Origin: Anaerolineaceae bacterium
GTDB taxonomy: Bacteria > Chloroflexota > Anaerolineae > JAAYZQ01
Assembly: GCA_012514775.1 (NCBI GenBank)
Contig: JAAYZQ010000353.1
Location: forward strand, 12,934-76,933
Length of the DNA: 64,000 nt
Direction: 5' to 3'
Shown here: positions 56,300-64,000 of the stretch, piece after piece
Layout: each line of letters starts with the position of its first letter
Position numbering within the stretch: the first letter of the stretch is position 1
Position numbers and translations under genes: made by a program
The notes under the pieces: generated by a model
The model's database searches: none
Seen by the model: the letters and a program-made list of their open reading frames with translations, nothing else
Told to the model about the DNA's origin: nothing

Positions 56300-56349
56300 A
56301 CTTCTGTTGTACAAGTCTTTTCACCGTTGGAACTGCTGGTGGGGCGCAC

Positions 56350-56378
56350 TTGCGTTCTCGCGCAGAATGGTGTACGAT
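56350..56378 (+). promoter_or_regulatory. Promoter for the HD-domain gene
   Basis: TTGCGT (56350-56355) and TACGAT (56373-56378) are 17 bases apart. The start is expected near 56385, 38 bases before the start codon. Confidence 0.5.
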
Positions 56379-56422
56379 CCCGGGCGCGGCGCAGGCCACA
56401 TCTAGATCACGGAGGAGAAACC

Positions 56423-56971
56423 ATGCGCGAACGGTTGATGGAGATCTGGCCCGAGATCGAATGGATCCAGGACCCGGATCTCAAGGAAAAGGTGTACCAG
56501 ACCTGGGAGTATGCCCTGGAGAACAGCGTCTTGACGCCCGACGACCTGTTGACCATCCCCTTTACCCTCCTGGTGAAGGACTGCAAGGTTACCTTCATGG
56601 AGCACAAGCGGGCGGTGGTGCACATCGCCGTCGAGTCGGCCAGGGCCATGACCCGCTTTTTTGGCGACAAGCTACCCATCAACATGGACTATCTCATCGC
56701 CGGCGGCATCCTCATCGACGTGGGGAAGCTCATCGAGTACGAGCTGCAGGACGGCAAGGCCGTCGTGGGGCCGACGGGCAAGCTGCTGCGGCACCCCTTC
56801 ACCGGCGTGGCCCTGGCCATGCGCTTTGGCCTGCCCGACGCCGTCGTGCACACCATTGCCGTCCACTCCCACGAAGGCGACCTGGGCAAGCGGACCGCCG
56901 AGGGCTGGATCCTGCACCACGCCGACTTCATGAGCTTTGAGCCTTTCAAGCCCGAGACCTTGAGGCTGTAG
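56423..56971 (+). CDS. HD-domain phosphohydrolase-like protein
   Basis: A 182-residue protein with an HD-type fold. The first His is in VHIAVESA near residue 75, GILIDVGKLIEYE near 98 stands where HDIGK is usual, so His-Asp is replaced by Ile-Asp, and HSHEGD near 150 and HHADFMS near 170 keep later metal-type residues. The missing His of the HD pair may mean changed or lost catalysis. Relatives hydrolyse nucleotides or related phosphates. ATG 56423 lies directly after GGAGGAGAAACC. The gene stands alone, with its own promoter and a hairpin terminator after it. Confidence 0.75.
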   Translation: MRERLMEIWPEIEWIQDPDLKEKVYQTWEYALENSVLTPDDLLTIPFTLLVKDCKVTFMEHKRAVVHIAVESARAMTRFFGDKLPINMDYLIAGGILIDVGKLIEYELQDGKAVVGPTGKLLRHPFTGVALAMRFGLPDAVVHTIAVHSHEGDLGKRTAEGWILHHADFMSFEPFKPETLRL

Positions 56972-56991
56972 CCTCGCTCCCCGAAGCACAC

Positions 56992-57038
56992 AACGCCGGC
57001 CGGGCTCAATGGAACGAGGGAACGAGCCCGGCCGCGTT
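56992..57038 (+). terminator. Hairpin terminator after the HD-domain gene
   Basis: GGCCGGGCTC (56998-57007) pairs with GAGCCCGGCC (57024-57033), and flanking AACGC pairs with GCGTT after a one-base bulge. A mixed TTCTGTTT tract follows. Confidence 0.6.
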
Positions 57039-57189
57039 CTGTTTGCCGTCCTCTCCTTCGCCCGGCCAAAGGTGTATCCCCATTTGTATCCTGCGCCTAT
57101 ATCCCGATATATGGACAAATCGACGGCTTTGGAGTATCTTGAACCTGCGAGGATAGGATTCCCTTCCCTTCCCATCCCTCACTCGCGCT

Positions 57190-57222
57190 CGCCCCCTCCA
57201 GCGGCAGGGAGGGGGCCAGGGG
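57190..57222. repeat. Palindromic GC-rich repeat (intergenic copy)
   Basis: CCCCCTCC (57191-57198) and GGGAGGGGG (57206-57214) form a stem, with related tracts on both sides. It is an intergenic relative of the tracts found inside coding regions at 48.1, 50.2 and 52.1 kb. Confidence 0.5.
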
Positions 57223-57246
57223 ATAGGTCAATCGGAGGAGTAAGAA

Positions 57247-58071
57247 ATGAAAGCGTATCGCATCACCCTCGCGGCCCTGTCGTTCGCAGCCGCCCTGATC
57301 CTCGCCGGCTGCGATCTCGCGCCGGGCCAGGACGTCGCGGCTCTACCGACAACACAGGCCGTGGTTGCCGAGGAAGCCGGGTTGCCGGTGCAGGTGGACG
57401 TGGAAGCGGACGGCCAGGCCGTGGCAAGTGACCGGCTGGCGCTGACTGTTGAACAGGAGCCCTTTACCCTCTCGGACCTGTCGGCCCTGCCCCGCGTCCA
57501 GATCTCGGCCGCGGGAGAGACGTATGAGGGCGTGGCCATCCTGGATCTCCTGACCGCCGCCCGGATCACGGACGTGCTGACCATCACTCTCGTGGCGCGC
57601 GATGCCGTCACGGTCGAGGTGGGAGTGCCCTCCTTGACCCCGGAGAGTATCCTCGCCATTGCTTCCGACAACTCGTTGAACGCCGTGCTCCCCGAGGTGG
57701 AGCGGAGCCGGTGGCTGCGCGACGTGGTCGTTATCGACACGGCACCCGAGGCGCGGCTGGCCCTGCGCGTCGGGGAGGTGCCCTTTTCCTTTCAGGATCT
57801 GCGGGCTCTGGAGTTTGTGGAGGTCAAGGCCGGGAACAAGACCTACCAGGGCGTGCGCATCCTCGATCTGCTGCGCGCCGCTGGCGCGGACGGCGCCCAG
57901 ACCGTCATCCTGACGAACCGCCGGGCGGAAAGCGTCGAAGTGCCCGTAACCGAGATCCACGACGACGACATCCTCTCCCTGGGCAAGGACGACAGCCTCC
58001 AGGCCATATTGCCCGGCCTGGTGGAGGGCACCTGGCTGACCGATATCGTGGAGATCCGCACCACGCCCTGA
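57247..58071 (+). CDS. Lipoprotein with two tandem molybdopterin-oxidoreductase-like repeats
   Basis: A 274-residue lipoprotein with a signal peptide and lipobox LAGC (Cys near 22). Two similar units follow (about 60-155 and 170-270), each with (E/G)(Q/V)PF(T/S)..DL.AL....V...(G/N).TY.GV.ILDLL.AA. The pattern resembles a fragment of the sulfite-oxidase/molybdopterin-dependent fold as found in small periplasmic proteins, without the catalytic Cys, so it is probably a binding or surface module. The ribosome-binding site GGAGGAG lies before ATG 57247. A GC-rich palindromic repeat lies just upstream (57190-57222). Confidence 0.7.
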   Translation: MKAYRITLAALSFAAALILAGCDLAPGQDVAALPTTQAVVAEEAGLPVQVDVEADGQAVASDRLALTVEQEPFTLSDLSALPRVQISAAGETYEGVAILDLLTAARITDVLTITLVARDAVTVEVGVPSLTPESILAIASDNSLNAVLPEVERSRWLRDVVVIDTAPEARLALRVGEVPFSFQDLRALEFVEVKAGNKTYQGVRILDLLRAAGADGAQTVILTNRRAESVEVPVTEIHDDDILSLGKDDSLQAILPGLVEGTWLTDIVEIRTTP

Positions 58072-58092
58072 GCACGGCGCGCCGGGCCGCAA

Positions 58093-58121
58093 TTTACAAC
58101 GCTCCCCACTTATGGTATACT
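58093..58121 (+). promoter_or_regulatory. Promoter for the GH5-like lipoprotein
   Basis: TTTACA (58093-58098) and TATACT (58116-58121) are 17 bases apart. The start is expected near 58128. Confidence 0.65.
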
Positions 58122-58198
58122 AGCGGCGAGGGGGACCGTGTGGTAATGACGGACGTTGTCAAGCGGGTGGGCACTCGAGCGCGCCCGCCTTCGGTGTG

Positions 58199-59995
58199 AT
58201 GGCGATACGAACGCGCGGGCTGTGGGCCGTGCTCGTTTTGTGCCTCCTGCTCGCGGCCTGCCGGATGGGCAACGAGCAACCGGAGCCCAAGCTTGAGCCG
58301 ACGCCTACGGCGGACCTGGCGCGCCTGGCCTTGCCTGCAACGGACCCGCCGGCGGCCGCTTCCGCCGCGCCCTCTCCATTGCCTTCCCCCGTCCCGGCAC
58401 CGGAGGTGCATCGCATCGGGACACGGGTCGTGGAGGGGGCGGGGGAATTCTACGATACAGTCACCGGAGAAGCTTTTGTGCCCCGCGGCGCCAACTATGT
58501 GGACGTGCGGGAGGTGGTCCCCGGGCAACTGTGGGAGGATTACGTCTTTGGGGCGGGCACCTTCCGGCCCGACCTGGTGCGCGAGGCGTTTCACCACCTG
58601 GCGGACTACGGCTACAACACGGTGCGCCTGCACTTTGACCTCTGTGTCCAGGGCCCCTCTTGCATCGGCCGGGCGGTGGGTACCGGGCTAAACCCCGAGT
58701 TCCTCGATCACATGGTCGTGGTCATGAACATTGCCGCCGACGAAGGGCTGCATCTCATCATGGCGGCCGGCCGCGTCCCTCGGGATGGACTCTATTGGGA
58801 CCGGTTTGCCGTGCACCACACCTTCGAGGAGGGGCTAGAGAGCCTGGGCGCCCTGGACGAGAACGGCTACTATCTTCACCCCGCGGGCATTGCCATGCAG
58901 GCTCAGTACTGGCGCGACCTGATGTCCGACCTGGCCCTGCGAAGGGCGCCCTTCGAGGTGGTCCTCGGCTGGGAGCTGCAGAGCGAGTTCTGGCTGCACG
59001 CCCGCAAGCCGCCCCTGTCGCTGGCTCGAGGGCTTGTAACGCTGCCCGGCGGCCCGACGTACAACCTGGCGGACACGGAGGAAAAGAGGCTGATGATCGC
59101 CGACGCGACGCTGGCCTGGATGGAGTCGCTGGCGGCGGTCGTTCGCGAGACGGACCCCGAGGCCCTGGTGGGCATTGGTGTCGCCCCCTCCGCGTTGCAG
59201 TCTCCCAATCCCGTCGCGGCGCGCTATGCCGACGTGGTGCCTCTCCTGGAGGTGGCCCCCCTGGATTTCTTCGATCTGATCACGCCCGGGGTGGACTGGG
59301 ATCTGGCCCGGCAGGCAGGCACTTTGTGGTCTGGTGCCTGGCAGGCCCGGCCGGCCATCCTGGGCCAGGTGACCATCCCCCGTGGACTGGTGCCTTCGCT
59401 CGACGTGGCGGCGGTGCGGGCGCAGGAATGGATTGCCGACTCGTGTGCCTACGGCCTGGACGGCTGGCTCGTGTGGGAGTACCACTCCCGGCCCGAGCCG
59501 GAGAGCGCGTGGGGCATGCTCTCGGGCGAGGACGAGCTGCTGCAGGCCCTGGCGCCCGCCAACCAGCCTGATGCGTGCGTCGAGACGGACCTGCCGTTGT
59601 ACAACCTGGCCCTTGGCCGGTCGGCCACGGCCTCCTCGTCGGGCGCCAAGACGCCGCCGGAACAGGCCGTGGATGGCACCGGAGCCATGTGGAGCGCGGC
59701 CGACGCGGCGCCGCAGTGGATCGAGATCGACCTGGGCGGGCCGCAAACGGTGGGCAGCCTGCGCCTGGTGGTGGCCCAATACCCGCCCGGCGAGACCCAC
59801 CACCAGGTGTGGGCCATCCTGGAGGACGGCAGCAGCACCCTCCTGGCCACCATGGAGGGCTACACCATCCAGGGACAGGCCCTGGAGCCCGTGCTGGTGG
59901 AGCCGGTGCCGGGCGTGCGGGCCATCCGCGTCGAGACGCTGGAGAGCCCGTCGTGGGTGGCCTGGCGGGAGATCGAAGTGCGGGTGGCGGAGTAG
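58199..59995 (+). CDS. Lipoprotein with GH5-like barrel and C-terminal discoidin (F5/8 type C) domain
   Basis: A 598-residue protein with a signal peptide and lipobox (LLAAC, Cys near 21), then a Pro/Thr/Ala linker to about residue 75. Residues about 78-455 look like a GH5-type (beta/alpha)8 barrel: NTVRLHFDL near 140, and GWELQSEFW near 260 for the acid/base Glu (NE is usual; here SE). At the nucleophile strand the sequence reads ILGQVTIPRG near 385, where EFG is usual, so the nucleophile may be lost. Residues about 465-598 are a discoidin-like sugar-binding domain. The start is ATG 58199 or the adjacent GTG; no clear ribosome-binding site is visible. Confidence 0.72.
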   Translation: MAIRTRGLWAVLVLCLLLAACRMGNEQPEPKLEPTPTADLARLALPATDPPAAASAAPSPLPSPVPAPEVHRIGTRVVEGAGEFYDTVTGEAFVPRGANYVDVREVVPGQLWEDYVFGAGTFRPDLVREAFHHLADYGYNTVRLHFDLCVQGPSCIGRAVGTGLNPEFLDHMVVVMNIAADEGLHLIMAAGRVPRDGLYWDRFAVHHTFEEGLESLGALDENGYYLHPAGIAMQAQYWRDLMSDLALRRAPFEVVLGWELQSEFWLHARKPPLSLARGLVTLPGGPTYNLADTEEKRLMIADATLAWMESLAAVVRETDPEALVGIGVAPSALQSPNPVAARYADVVPLLEVAPLDFFDLITPGVDWDLARQAGTLWSGAWQARPAILGQVTIPRGLVPSLDVAAVRAQEWIADSCAYGLDGWLVWEYHSRPEPESAWGMLSGEDELLQALAPANQPDACVETDLPLYNLALGRSATASSSGAKTPPEQAVDGTGAMWSAADAAPQWIEIDLGGPQTVGSLRLVVAQYPPGETHHQVWAILEDGSSTLLATMEGYTIQGQALEPVLVEPVPGVRAIRVETLESPSWVAWREIEVRVAE

Positions 59996-60059
59996 GGCAA
60001 GATCGGGAGAGGCTCACCGGGAGCAAGCCTGCCACCGGTGCGCCCCTCCTGCGCAAGGG

Positions 60060-60956
60060 TCAATCCTGCCTCAGCAGTGCCTCGATGTACCCTCGGTGTT
60101 CGTCAAAGTGCTCGTAGGTGTTGCCGGCGACCCAGTGGATGACAGGGAGCTGGGAGCCGGTGGCGCCTTCGGGCAGGTAGGACGCATAGGGCTGGAAGAG
60201 GGCCTCCTGGCCCATGCTGCCCAGGAGCTGGACCAGGCGGGCGTGCACCTCCTCAAAGTCAGCCATGACCTCGGAGGCGGTGCGGTGGGCGCGCCGCCGG
60301 AAGATGAGCTCGTTGATCTCGTCCTCGGTCTTGCCCTGGGAGACGGCCTCTTCGACGCCCATGGCCGCAAAGCGGGGTCGCTTTTGCAGCAGCTCGACGA
60401 TGCCCAGCTCCCAGGTGGCCAGGTGCGCCAGGTGATCTTTTACCGACCAGCCAAAGGGCCCGCGCCTGGTCAGTTGCCCGTCGCTCAGGGGCCGGATCAC
60501 GTTCTCCAGCTCCCGGCGGGAGCGATCGATGCGCGACAGGAGCTCCTCCTTTGTACGTGGCACGTCGGACTTTTGCTCGGCGAGGATGATGGTGTTGCCT
60601 TCCGAGTCCTCGATGACGGCAAAGGTGCCCCAGATTTGCTTCTGGGGCTCCTGGACGAACCTGACGCCGCGCTCTGACAGGGTCCGGTACACCTCCTCGA
60701 TGTCCGATGCCGCCAGGGTGAGGGCCTGGGACTTGCCGACCACCTGCCGGTAATGCTCCCAGTTGTCGTCGGGCAGGTAGAGGATGATCTCGGTCTCGGC
60801 ACCCGGCGGGGCGACGGCCAGCCAGCGGGCCGACGCACCGGGGAAGAGGGGCTCGTCAGAGCGGACCTCCATGCCGAGCACCTCTGTGTAGAATCTGCGG
60901 GCGCGCTCCTGGTCCTTCACGAAAATCGATACGGTTCCAACGCGTGTGATGGGCAT
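60060..60956 (-). CDS. Fusion of glyoxalase/VOC domain and DinB-like (ClbS/DfsB) domain
   Basis: A 298-residue cytoplasmic protein. Residues about 1-125 are a VOC domain: VSIFVKDQERARRFYTE..LGMEV at the start and IEDSEGNTIIL near 115. Residues about 140-298 are a DinB-like four-helix bundle of the ClbS/DfsB type, with WSVKDHLAHLATWE near 170 and an HFDEHRGYI end carrying likely metal histidines. Both halves are small-molecule-binding folds linked to detoxification. ATG 60956 follows AAGGAGGCGAG; a 42-codon in-frame extension upstream has no ribosome-binding site. Confidence 0.82.
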   Translation of the reverse strand: MPITRVGTVSIFVKDQERARRFYTEVLGMEVRSDEPLFPGASARWLAVAPPGAETEIILYLPDDNWEHYRQVVGKSQALTLAASDIEEVYRTLSERGVRFVQEPQKQIWGTFAVIEDSEGNTIILAEQKSDVPRTKEELLSRIDRSRRELENVIRPLSDGQLTRRGPFGWSVKDHLAHLATWELGIVELLQKRPRFAAMGVEEAVSQGKTEDEINELIFRRRAHRTASEVMADFEEVHARLVQLLGSMGQEALFQPYASYLPEGATGSQLPVIHWVAGNTYEHFDEHRGYIEALLRQD

Positions 60957-61120
60957 CTCGCCTCCTTGCTCGGTGGTTTTTGCGACAGACGCAAGGCTCA
61001 CCTGCCTTGCGACCGCATGGCCGCATCGGTGGATTCTCGCAGCGTCTGCCTTCGCGCACTCATCGCCAGGTGGGCCAGGCATTGCCCCGGAGGCACGAGG
61101 ACCGATGTGCCAACGCGGGC

Positions 61121-61149
61121 ATTATACTGAAAGAGAGGCGGCATGTCAA
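61121..61149 (-). promoter_or_regulatory. Fully consensus promoter for the VOC-DinB gene
   Basis: TTGACA (61149-61144) and TATAAT (61126-61121) with a 17-base spacer match the sigma-70 consensus at all twelve positions. The leader to ATG 60956 is about 158 bases and contains a hairpin (GCAAGGC/GCCTTGC, 60991-61010). Confidence 0.88.
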
Positions 61150-61169
61150 GAGGGGCGCGCGCCACTCAT

Positions 61170-61198
61170 TTGACAGTCCCGCGCTCCTGGGCTATAAT
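61170..61198 (+). promoter_or_regulatory. Fully consensus promoter for the GcvT-like gene
   Basis: TTGACA (61170-61175) and TATAAT (61193-61198) with a 17-base spacer match the consensus fully. The -35 box is 20 bases from that of the divergent promoter. Confidence 0.88.
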
Positions 61199-61318
61199 TC
61201 TGGCTGACCCCGCAGCCAGGTGCGCGCCGCTGCCGCCTGTTCGGTCTTCCACCTCTGCCAGGTGGTTCCATCGCAGACGTAACGCCCGCGTTTCTTCGAC
61301 TGACAGAAGGAGGGCTTT

Positions 61319-62512
61319 TTGCTCAGGGGAACACCCGTCCATGCACGGACCTCTACCCTTTGCCAGGCGCAGAACTGGCGCCGTTGGTCCGGCTACCTGG
61401 CCGCCGGCTCCTACGAGCTGCACCACGACCGCGAGTATTGGGCCATCCGCTCGGCAGCGGCCCTCATTGACGTCTCGCCTATCCACAAGTACCTGGTGCG
61501 CGGGCCCGACGCCATGCGGCTGCTGAACCGCGTCGTCACCCGCGACCTGGCACGTTGCGCCGTGGGCCAGATCTTTTACACGCCCTGGTGCGACGCCGGG
61601 GGCAAGGTCATCGACGATGGGCTGGTGGCCCGCCTGGACAAAGACATCTTTCGCCTCACCTCGGCCGAGCCCAACCTGCGCTGGCTGGCCGACAACGCCC
61701 GGGGCCTGGAGGCCACCGTGGAGGACGAATCGGAGAGGCTCGCGGCCCTGGCGCTGCAAGGCCCCGCGTCGCGCCGGATCCTGGGCCAGGTGGCAGAGCC
61801 CGCCGCCGCGCTGGAAAGGCTGGGCCCGTTTCGGCTGCTGCAGGGCAGCCTGGGGGGCATCCCCGCCACCATTACCCGCACCGGCTACACCGGCGACCTG
61901 GGCTACGAGATCTGGCTCGAGGCGGGCAGGGCCGTCGAGGCCTGGGACCTGCTCCTGGAGGTGGGAGGGGCCTACGGCCTCCTGCCCGCCGGGCTCCTGG
62001 CCCTGGACCTGGCCCGGGTCGAGGCGGGCCTCATCCTCATCGACGTGGACTATGTGCCGGCCCCCCGGGCCCTCACCCCTTCGCAGGCCTCTTCCCCCTA
62101 CGAGCTGAACCTGGGCTGGGCGGTGGACCTGGATGGCGCTCCGTTTAACGGCTGGCGGGCGTTGCGCGAGGAAAAGCGACGGGGATCGGCGTGGCAGCTC
62201 GTCGGCCTGGAGGTCGAGTGGGAAGCGCTGGAAAGGCTCTATGCCGCCGAGGGGCTTCCTCCTCAGCTCGCCCCCGAGGCATGGCGGGGCAGCGCGCCCA
62301 TCTATGACGGGCGGCGGCAGGTAGGCTATGCGACGAGCGGCGCATGGTCGCCCCTGCTGAAGCGGATCCTGGCCCTGGCCCACCTTGAGGCCGGGCACGC
62401 GCAGCCGGGGACCCGGCTCGCCATGGAACTGACGGTGGAGCATCGGCGCCGGAAGGCTGCCGCCCGCGTGATCAAGCTGCCCTTCCTCGATGCGGGGCGA
62501 AGGCGGGCCTGA
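61319..62512 (+). CDS. GcvT/aminomethyltransferase family protein
   Basis: A 397-residue protein of the glycine-cleavage T-protein fold. Landmarks: YWAIRSAAALIDVSPIHKY near 40-58, LNRVVTRDL near 68, an FTPW-like YTPWCDAGGKVIDDGLV near 87, and the folate-side Glu in TRTGYTGDLGYEIW near 186-199. T-proteins move a one-carbon unit to tetrahydrofolate; many relatives act as demethylases on other methyl donors. The phytoene-dehydrogenase-like gene follows after 25 bases, and there is no P- or H-protein here, so glycine cleavage is not implied. The start is TTG 61319 after AAGGAGGG. Confidence 0.85.
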   Translation: MLRGTPVHARTSTLCQAQNWRRWSGYLAAGSYELHHDREYWAIRSAAALIDVSPIHKYLVRGPDAMRLLNRVVTRDLARCAVGQIFYTPWCDAGGKVIDDGLVARLDKDIFRLTSAEPNLRWLADNARGLEATVEDESERLAALALQGPASRRILGQVAEPAAALERLGPFRLLQGSLGGIPATITRTGYTGDLGYEIWLEAGRAVEAWDLLLEVGGAYGLLPAGLLALDLARVEAGLILIDVDYVPAPRALTPSQASSPYELNLGWAVDLDGAPFNGWRALREEKRRGSAWQLVGLEVEWEALERLYAAEGLPPQLAPEAWRGSAPIYDGRRQVGYATSGAWSPLLKRILALAHLEAGHAQPGTRLAMELTVEHRRRKAAARVIKLPFLDAGRRRA

Positions 62513-62537
62513 GGCGCAGGGGAGAGCGAGGAAGGCC

Positions 62538-64000
62538 ATGGCTCGGAGCGATGCGCACGACGTGGACGTGGTGGTGGCCGGCGGCGGCCACAACGGCCTG
62601 ACGGCGGCCGCCTACCTGGCGCGGGCCGGCAGGCGCGTCGTGGTGCTAGAGCGCCGCCACGTGGTGGGCGGGGCGGCGGTGACGGAAGAACTGTTCCCCG
62701 GCTTCAAATACTCGGTCGCCTCCTACGTCGTCAGCCTGCTGCGCCCCGAGATCATTCGCGAGCTGGAGCTGCAGCACCACGGGCTGGAGATCCTGCCCCT
62801 GGAGAGCACCTTCACCCCCCTGCCCGATGGCGATTACCTGATGCGCTGGGCCGACCACGACCTGACGCGGCGAGAGATCGCCCGGCATTCGCCCCGCGAT
62901 GCCGAGGCCTACGACGAGTTCGGGCAGCTCATGCTGCAGATGGCCCGGGCCGTCAAGCCCATTCTGGGCATGGTGCCGCCCGATCCCGGCTCGCTTCATC
63001 CCCGCGAGCTCCTGAGGCTGGGCAGCCTGGGCCGCCACATGCGCAACCTGGGAGAAAAGAATCTGTACGCCCTGGTCAAGCTGCTGACCATGAGCGCCGC
63101 GGATTTCCTGGACGAGTGGTTCGAGGGTGAGCTGCTCAAGGCCACCATGTCGGCCAGCGGCATCATCGGCACGTTCCTCGGGCCCCGGTCGCCGGGCACG
63201 GCCTACGTCTTGCTGCACCACTACATGGGCGAGATCGACGGCGTCTTTCGGGCGTGGGGCTTTGCGCGGGGCGGAAACGGCGCCGTCAGCCAGGCCATCG
63301 CCGGCGCGGCGCGACGCTGGGGCGCCGAAATCCGGACCGAGGCGCCCGTGGCCCAGATCCTGCTGCGCAACGGAGAGGCCATTGGGGTGGTCCTGGAAAG
63401 CGGCGAGGAGATCCGGGCGCGGACCGTCGTTTCGGGCATGGACCCCCGGCGCACCTTCCTGAAGCTGCTCCCGCCCGACAGCCTGCCCCCCGAGTTCGTG
63501 GACGCCGTGGAGCGCTACCGCACCCGCGGCTCGTCGGCCAAGGTCAACCTGGCGCTGGATGCCCTCCCCGAGTTTACGGCCCTGGCCGGCAAGGACGTCC
63601 CCCGCCAGGGCGGCGTGCCGCCGCACCTGCGGGGGGCCATCTCCATCAGCCCCAGCCTGGACTACCTGGAACGCGCCTACGACGACGCCCGGCAGGGCGA
63701 GTTCTCGCGGCGGCCTTACCTGGACATCATCATCCCGTCGCTCATCGATCCCGGCATGGCGCCGCCGGGCAAGCACGTCATGTCGGTCTTTTGCCAGTAC
63801 GCCCCCTACAACCTGGAGGGCGGCTGGAGCGACGCCCAACGGCAGGCCCTGGTCCAGACGGTCGTCGACACGCTGGCGGAGTATGCCCCCGACCTGGAAA
63901 AGAGCATCCTGCACTGCCAGGTGCTGACCCCCTGGGACCTGGAAGAGACCTTTGGGCTCACGGGGGGCAACATCTTCCAGGGCGAGCTGGCACTCCAGCA
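62538..64000 (+). CDS. Phytoene dehydrogenase-like FAD-dependent oxidoreductase, partial
   Basis: The frame is open from ATG 62538 (after GGAAGG) to the right edge, giving 487 codons of a protein normally about 520 long. The N-terminal dinucleotide fold reads VVVAGGGHNGL...A.YLARAG with GGAAVTEE later, the standard FAD loop. The middle contains an AWGFARGGNGAVSQAI segment near 240, typical of the PYROXD2/phytoene desaturase-like group. Substrates of this group are often not carotenoids. It is cotranscribed with the GcvT-like gene 25 bases upstream, so it may oxidise the substrate whose one-carbon group is then moved. Confidence 0.85.
   Translation, partial: MARSDAHDVDVVVAGGGHNGLTAAAYLARAGRRVVVLERRHVVGGAAVTEELFPGFKYSVASYVVSLLRPEIIRELELQHHGLEILPLESTFTPLPDGDYLMRWADHDLTRREIARHSPRDAEAYDEFGQLMLQMARAVKPILGMVPPDPGSLHPRELLRLGSLGRHMRNLGEKNLYALVKLLTMSAADFLDEWFEGELLKATMSASGIIGTFLGPRSPGTAYVLLHHYMGEIDGVFRAWGFARGGNGAVSQAIAGAARRWGAEIRTEAPVAQILLRNGEAIGVVLESGEEIRARTVVSGMDPRRTFLKLLPPDSLPPEFVDAVERYRTRGSSAKVNLALDALPEFTALAGKDVPRQGGVPPHLRGAISISPSLDYLERAYDDARQGEFSRRPYLDIIIPSLIDPGMAPPGKHVMSVFCQYAPYNLEGGWSDAQRQALVQTVVDTLAEYAPDLEKSILHCQVLTPWDLEETFGLTGGNIFQGELALQ

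Larger units (their letters stand above)
60957..61318. other. Intergenic region with back-to-back consensus promoters
   Basis: This 362-base gap holds two divergent promoters, a 158-base leader on the left and a 115-base leader on the right. The right leader has two short hairpins (CTGGCTG/CAGCCAG near 61201-61219 and CCACCT/AGGTGG near 61251-61266). No known riboswitch pattern is recognised. Confidence 0.6.

Noticed and set aside
61199..61318. Glycine riboswitch before the GcvT-like gene
   Set aside because: Only short hairpins are seen; the conserved aptamer core is not recognisable, and the rest of the glycine cleavage system is absent.

Overview
This 64-kb window is a high-GC bacterial chromosome segment. 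The gene families (effector-associated-domain proteins, DUF2142-like membrane enzymes, PA14/SH3 surface proteins, large cytoplasmic GH38 sets, Tm-1-like proteins) and the sigma-70 promoters with 17-base spacers fit a Chloroflexota member (Anaerolineae-like). That assignment is inference; there is no rRNA or marker gene here to prove it.

Layout. 1-1741 (minus, runs off the left edge): a membrane-anchored, degenerate P-loop protein ending in a death-like effector-associated domain. 2-6.5 kb: histidine phosphatase, DUF4097-type envelope protein, small membrane protein, and a PA14-repeat surface protein. 6.5-8.5 kb: an ABC-F ATPase on the minus strand, preceded by a leader with its own promoter, a 30-codon upstream ORF, an intrinsic terminator and a mutually exclusive anti-terminator. 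8.7-15.7 kb: YchF-like GTPase, a serine-hydrolase-like lipoprotein with altered catalytic residues, a possible small RNA, a GAF/HisKA-like protein, a PP2C phosphatase and a Tm-1-like protein. 15.7-22 kb (minus): a CoA-transferase pair, a large glycosyltransferase-like membrane protein, a membrane-anchored alpha/beta hydrolase and a small membrane protein, the last three chained by stop/start overlaps. 22.2-24.5 kb: an exported six-hairpin glycosidase-like protein. 24.5-27 kb: an ABC-2 exporter (ATPase plus two permeases). 27.3-28.5 kb: a worn region with a DUF6429-like gene, a coding piece lacking a normal start, a REP-type palindrome and a fragment of a REP-associated tyrosine transposase.

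28.5-30.9 kb holds the most unusual locus: an EAD1-trypsin-like protease, a protein made only of two death-like domains (EAD1 plus a second type), and a P-loop kinase, behind one strong promoter. The second domain of the adaptor is the same kind as the C-terminal domain of the NTPase-like protein at 1-1741. This suggests a sensor-adaptor-protease signalling or defence system split over two loci.

30.9-56.2 kb is one long minus-strand cluster with very tight gene spacing, starting at a near-consensus promoter with an overlapping inverted repeat. It encodes three GH38 alpha-mannosidases, a GH2 beta-mannosidase, a GH31/GH36-type hydrolase, a GH84 enzyme fused to two metallo-beta-lactamase folds, a D-lyxose/mannose isomerase, ROK, FGGY and DUF1537 kinases, a SIS-domain isomerase, a class II aldolase, a racemase-family protein and a GH13 sucrose-phosphorylase-like enzyme. 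None has a signal peptide, so together they look like a cytoplasmic route for mannose- and GlcNAc-containing glycans into central metabolism. 56.4-64 kb: HD-domain protein, a two-repeat lipoprotein, a GH5-like/discoidin lipoprotein, a VOC-DinB fusion, a GcvT-like protein and a phytoene-dehydrogenase-like oxidoreductase that runs off the right edge.
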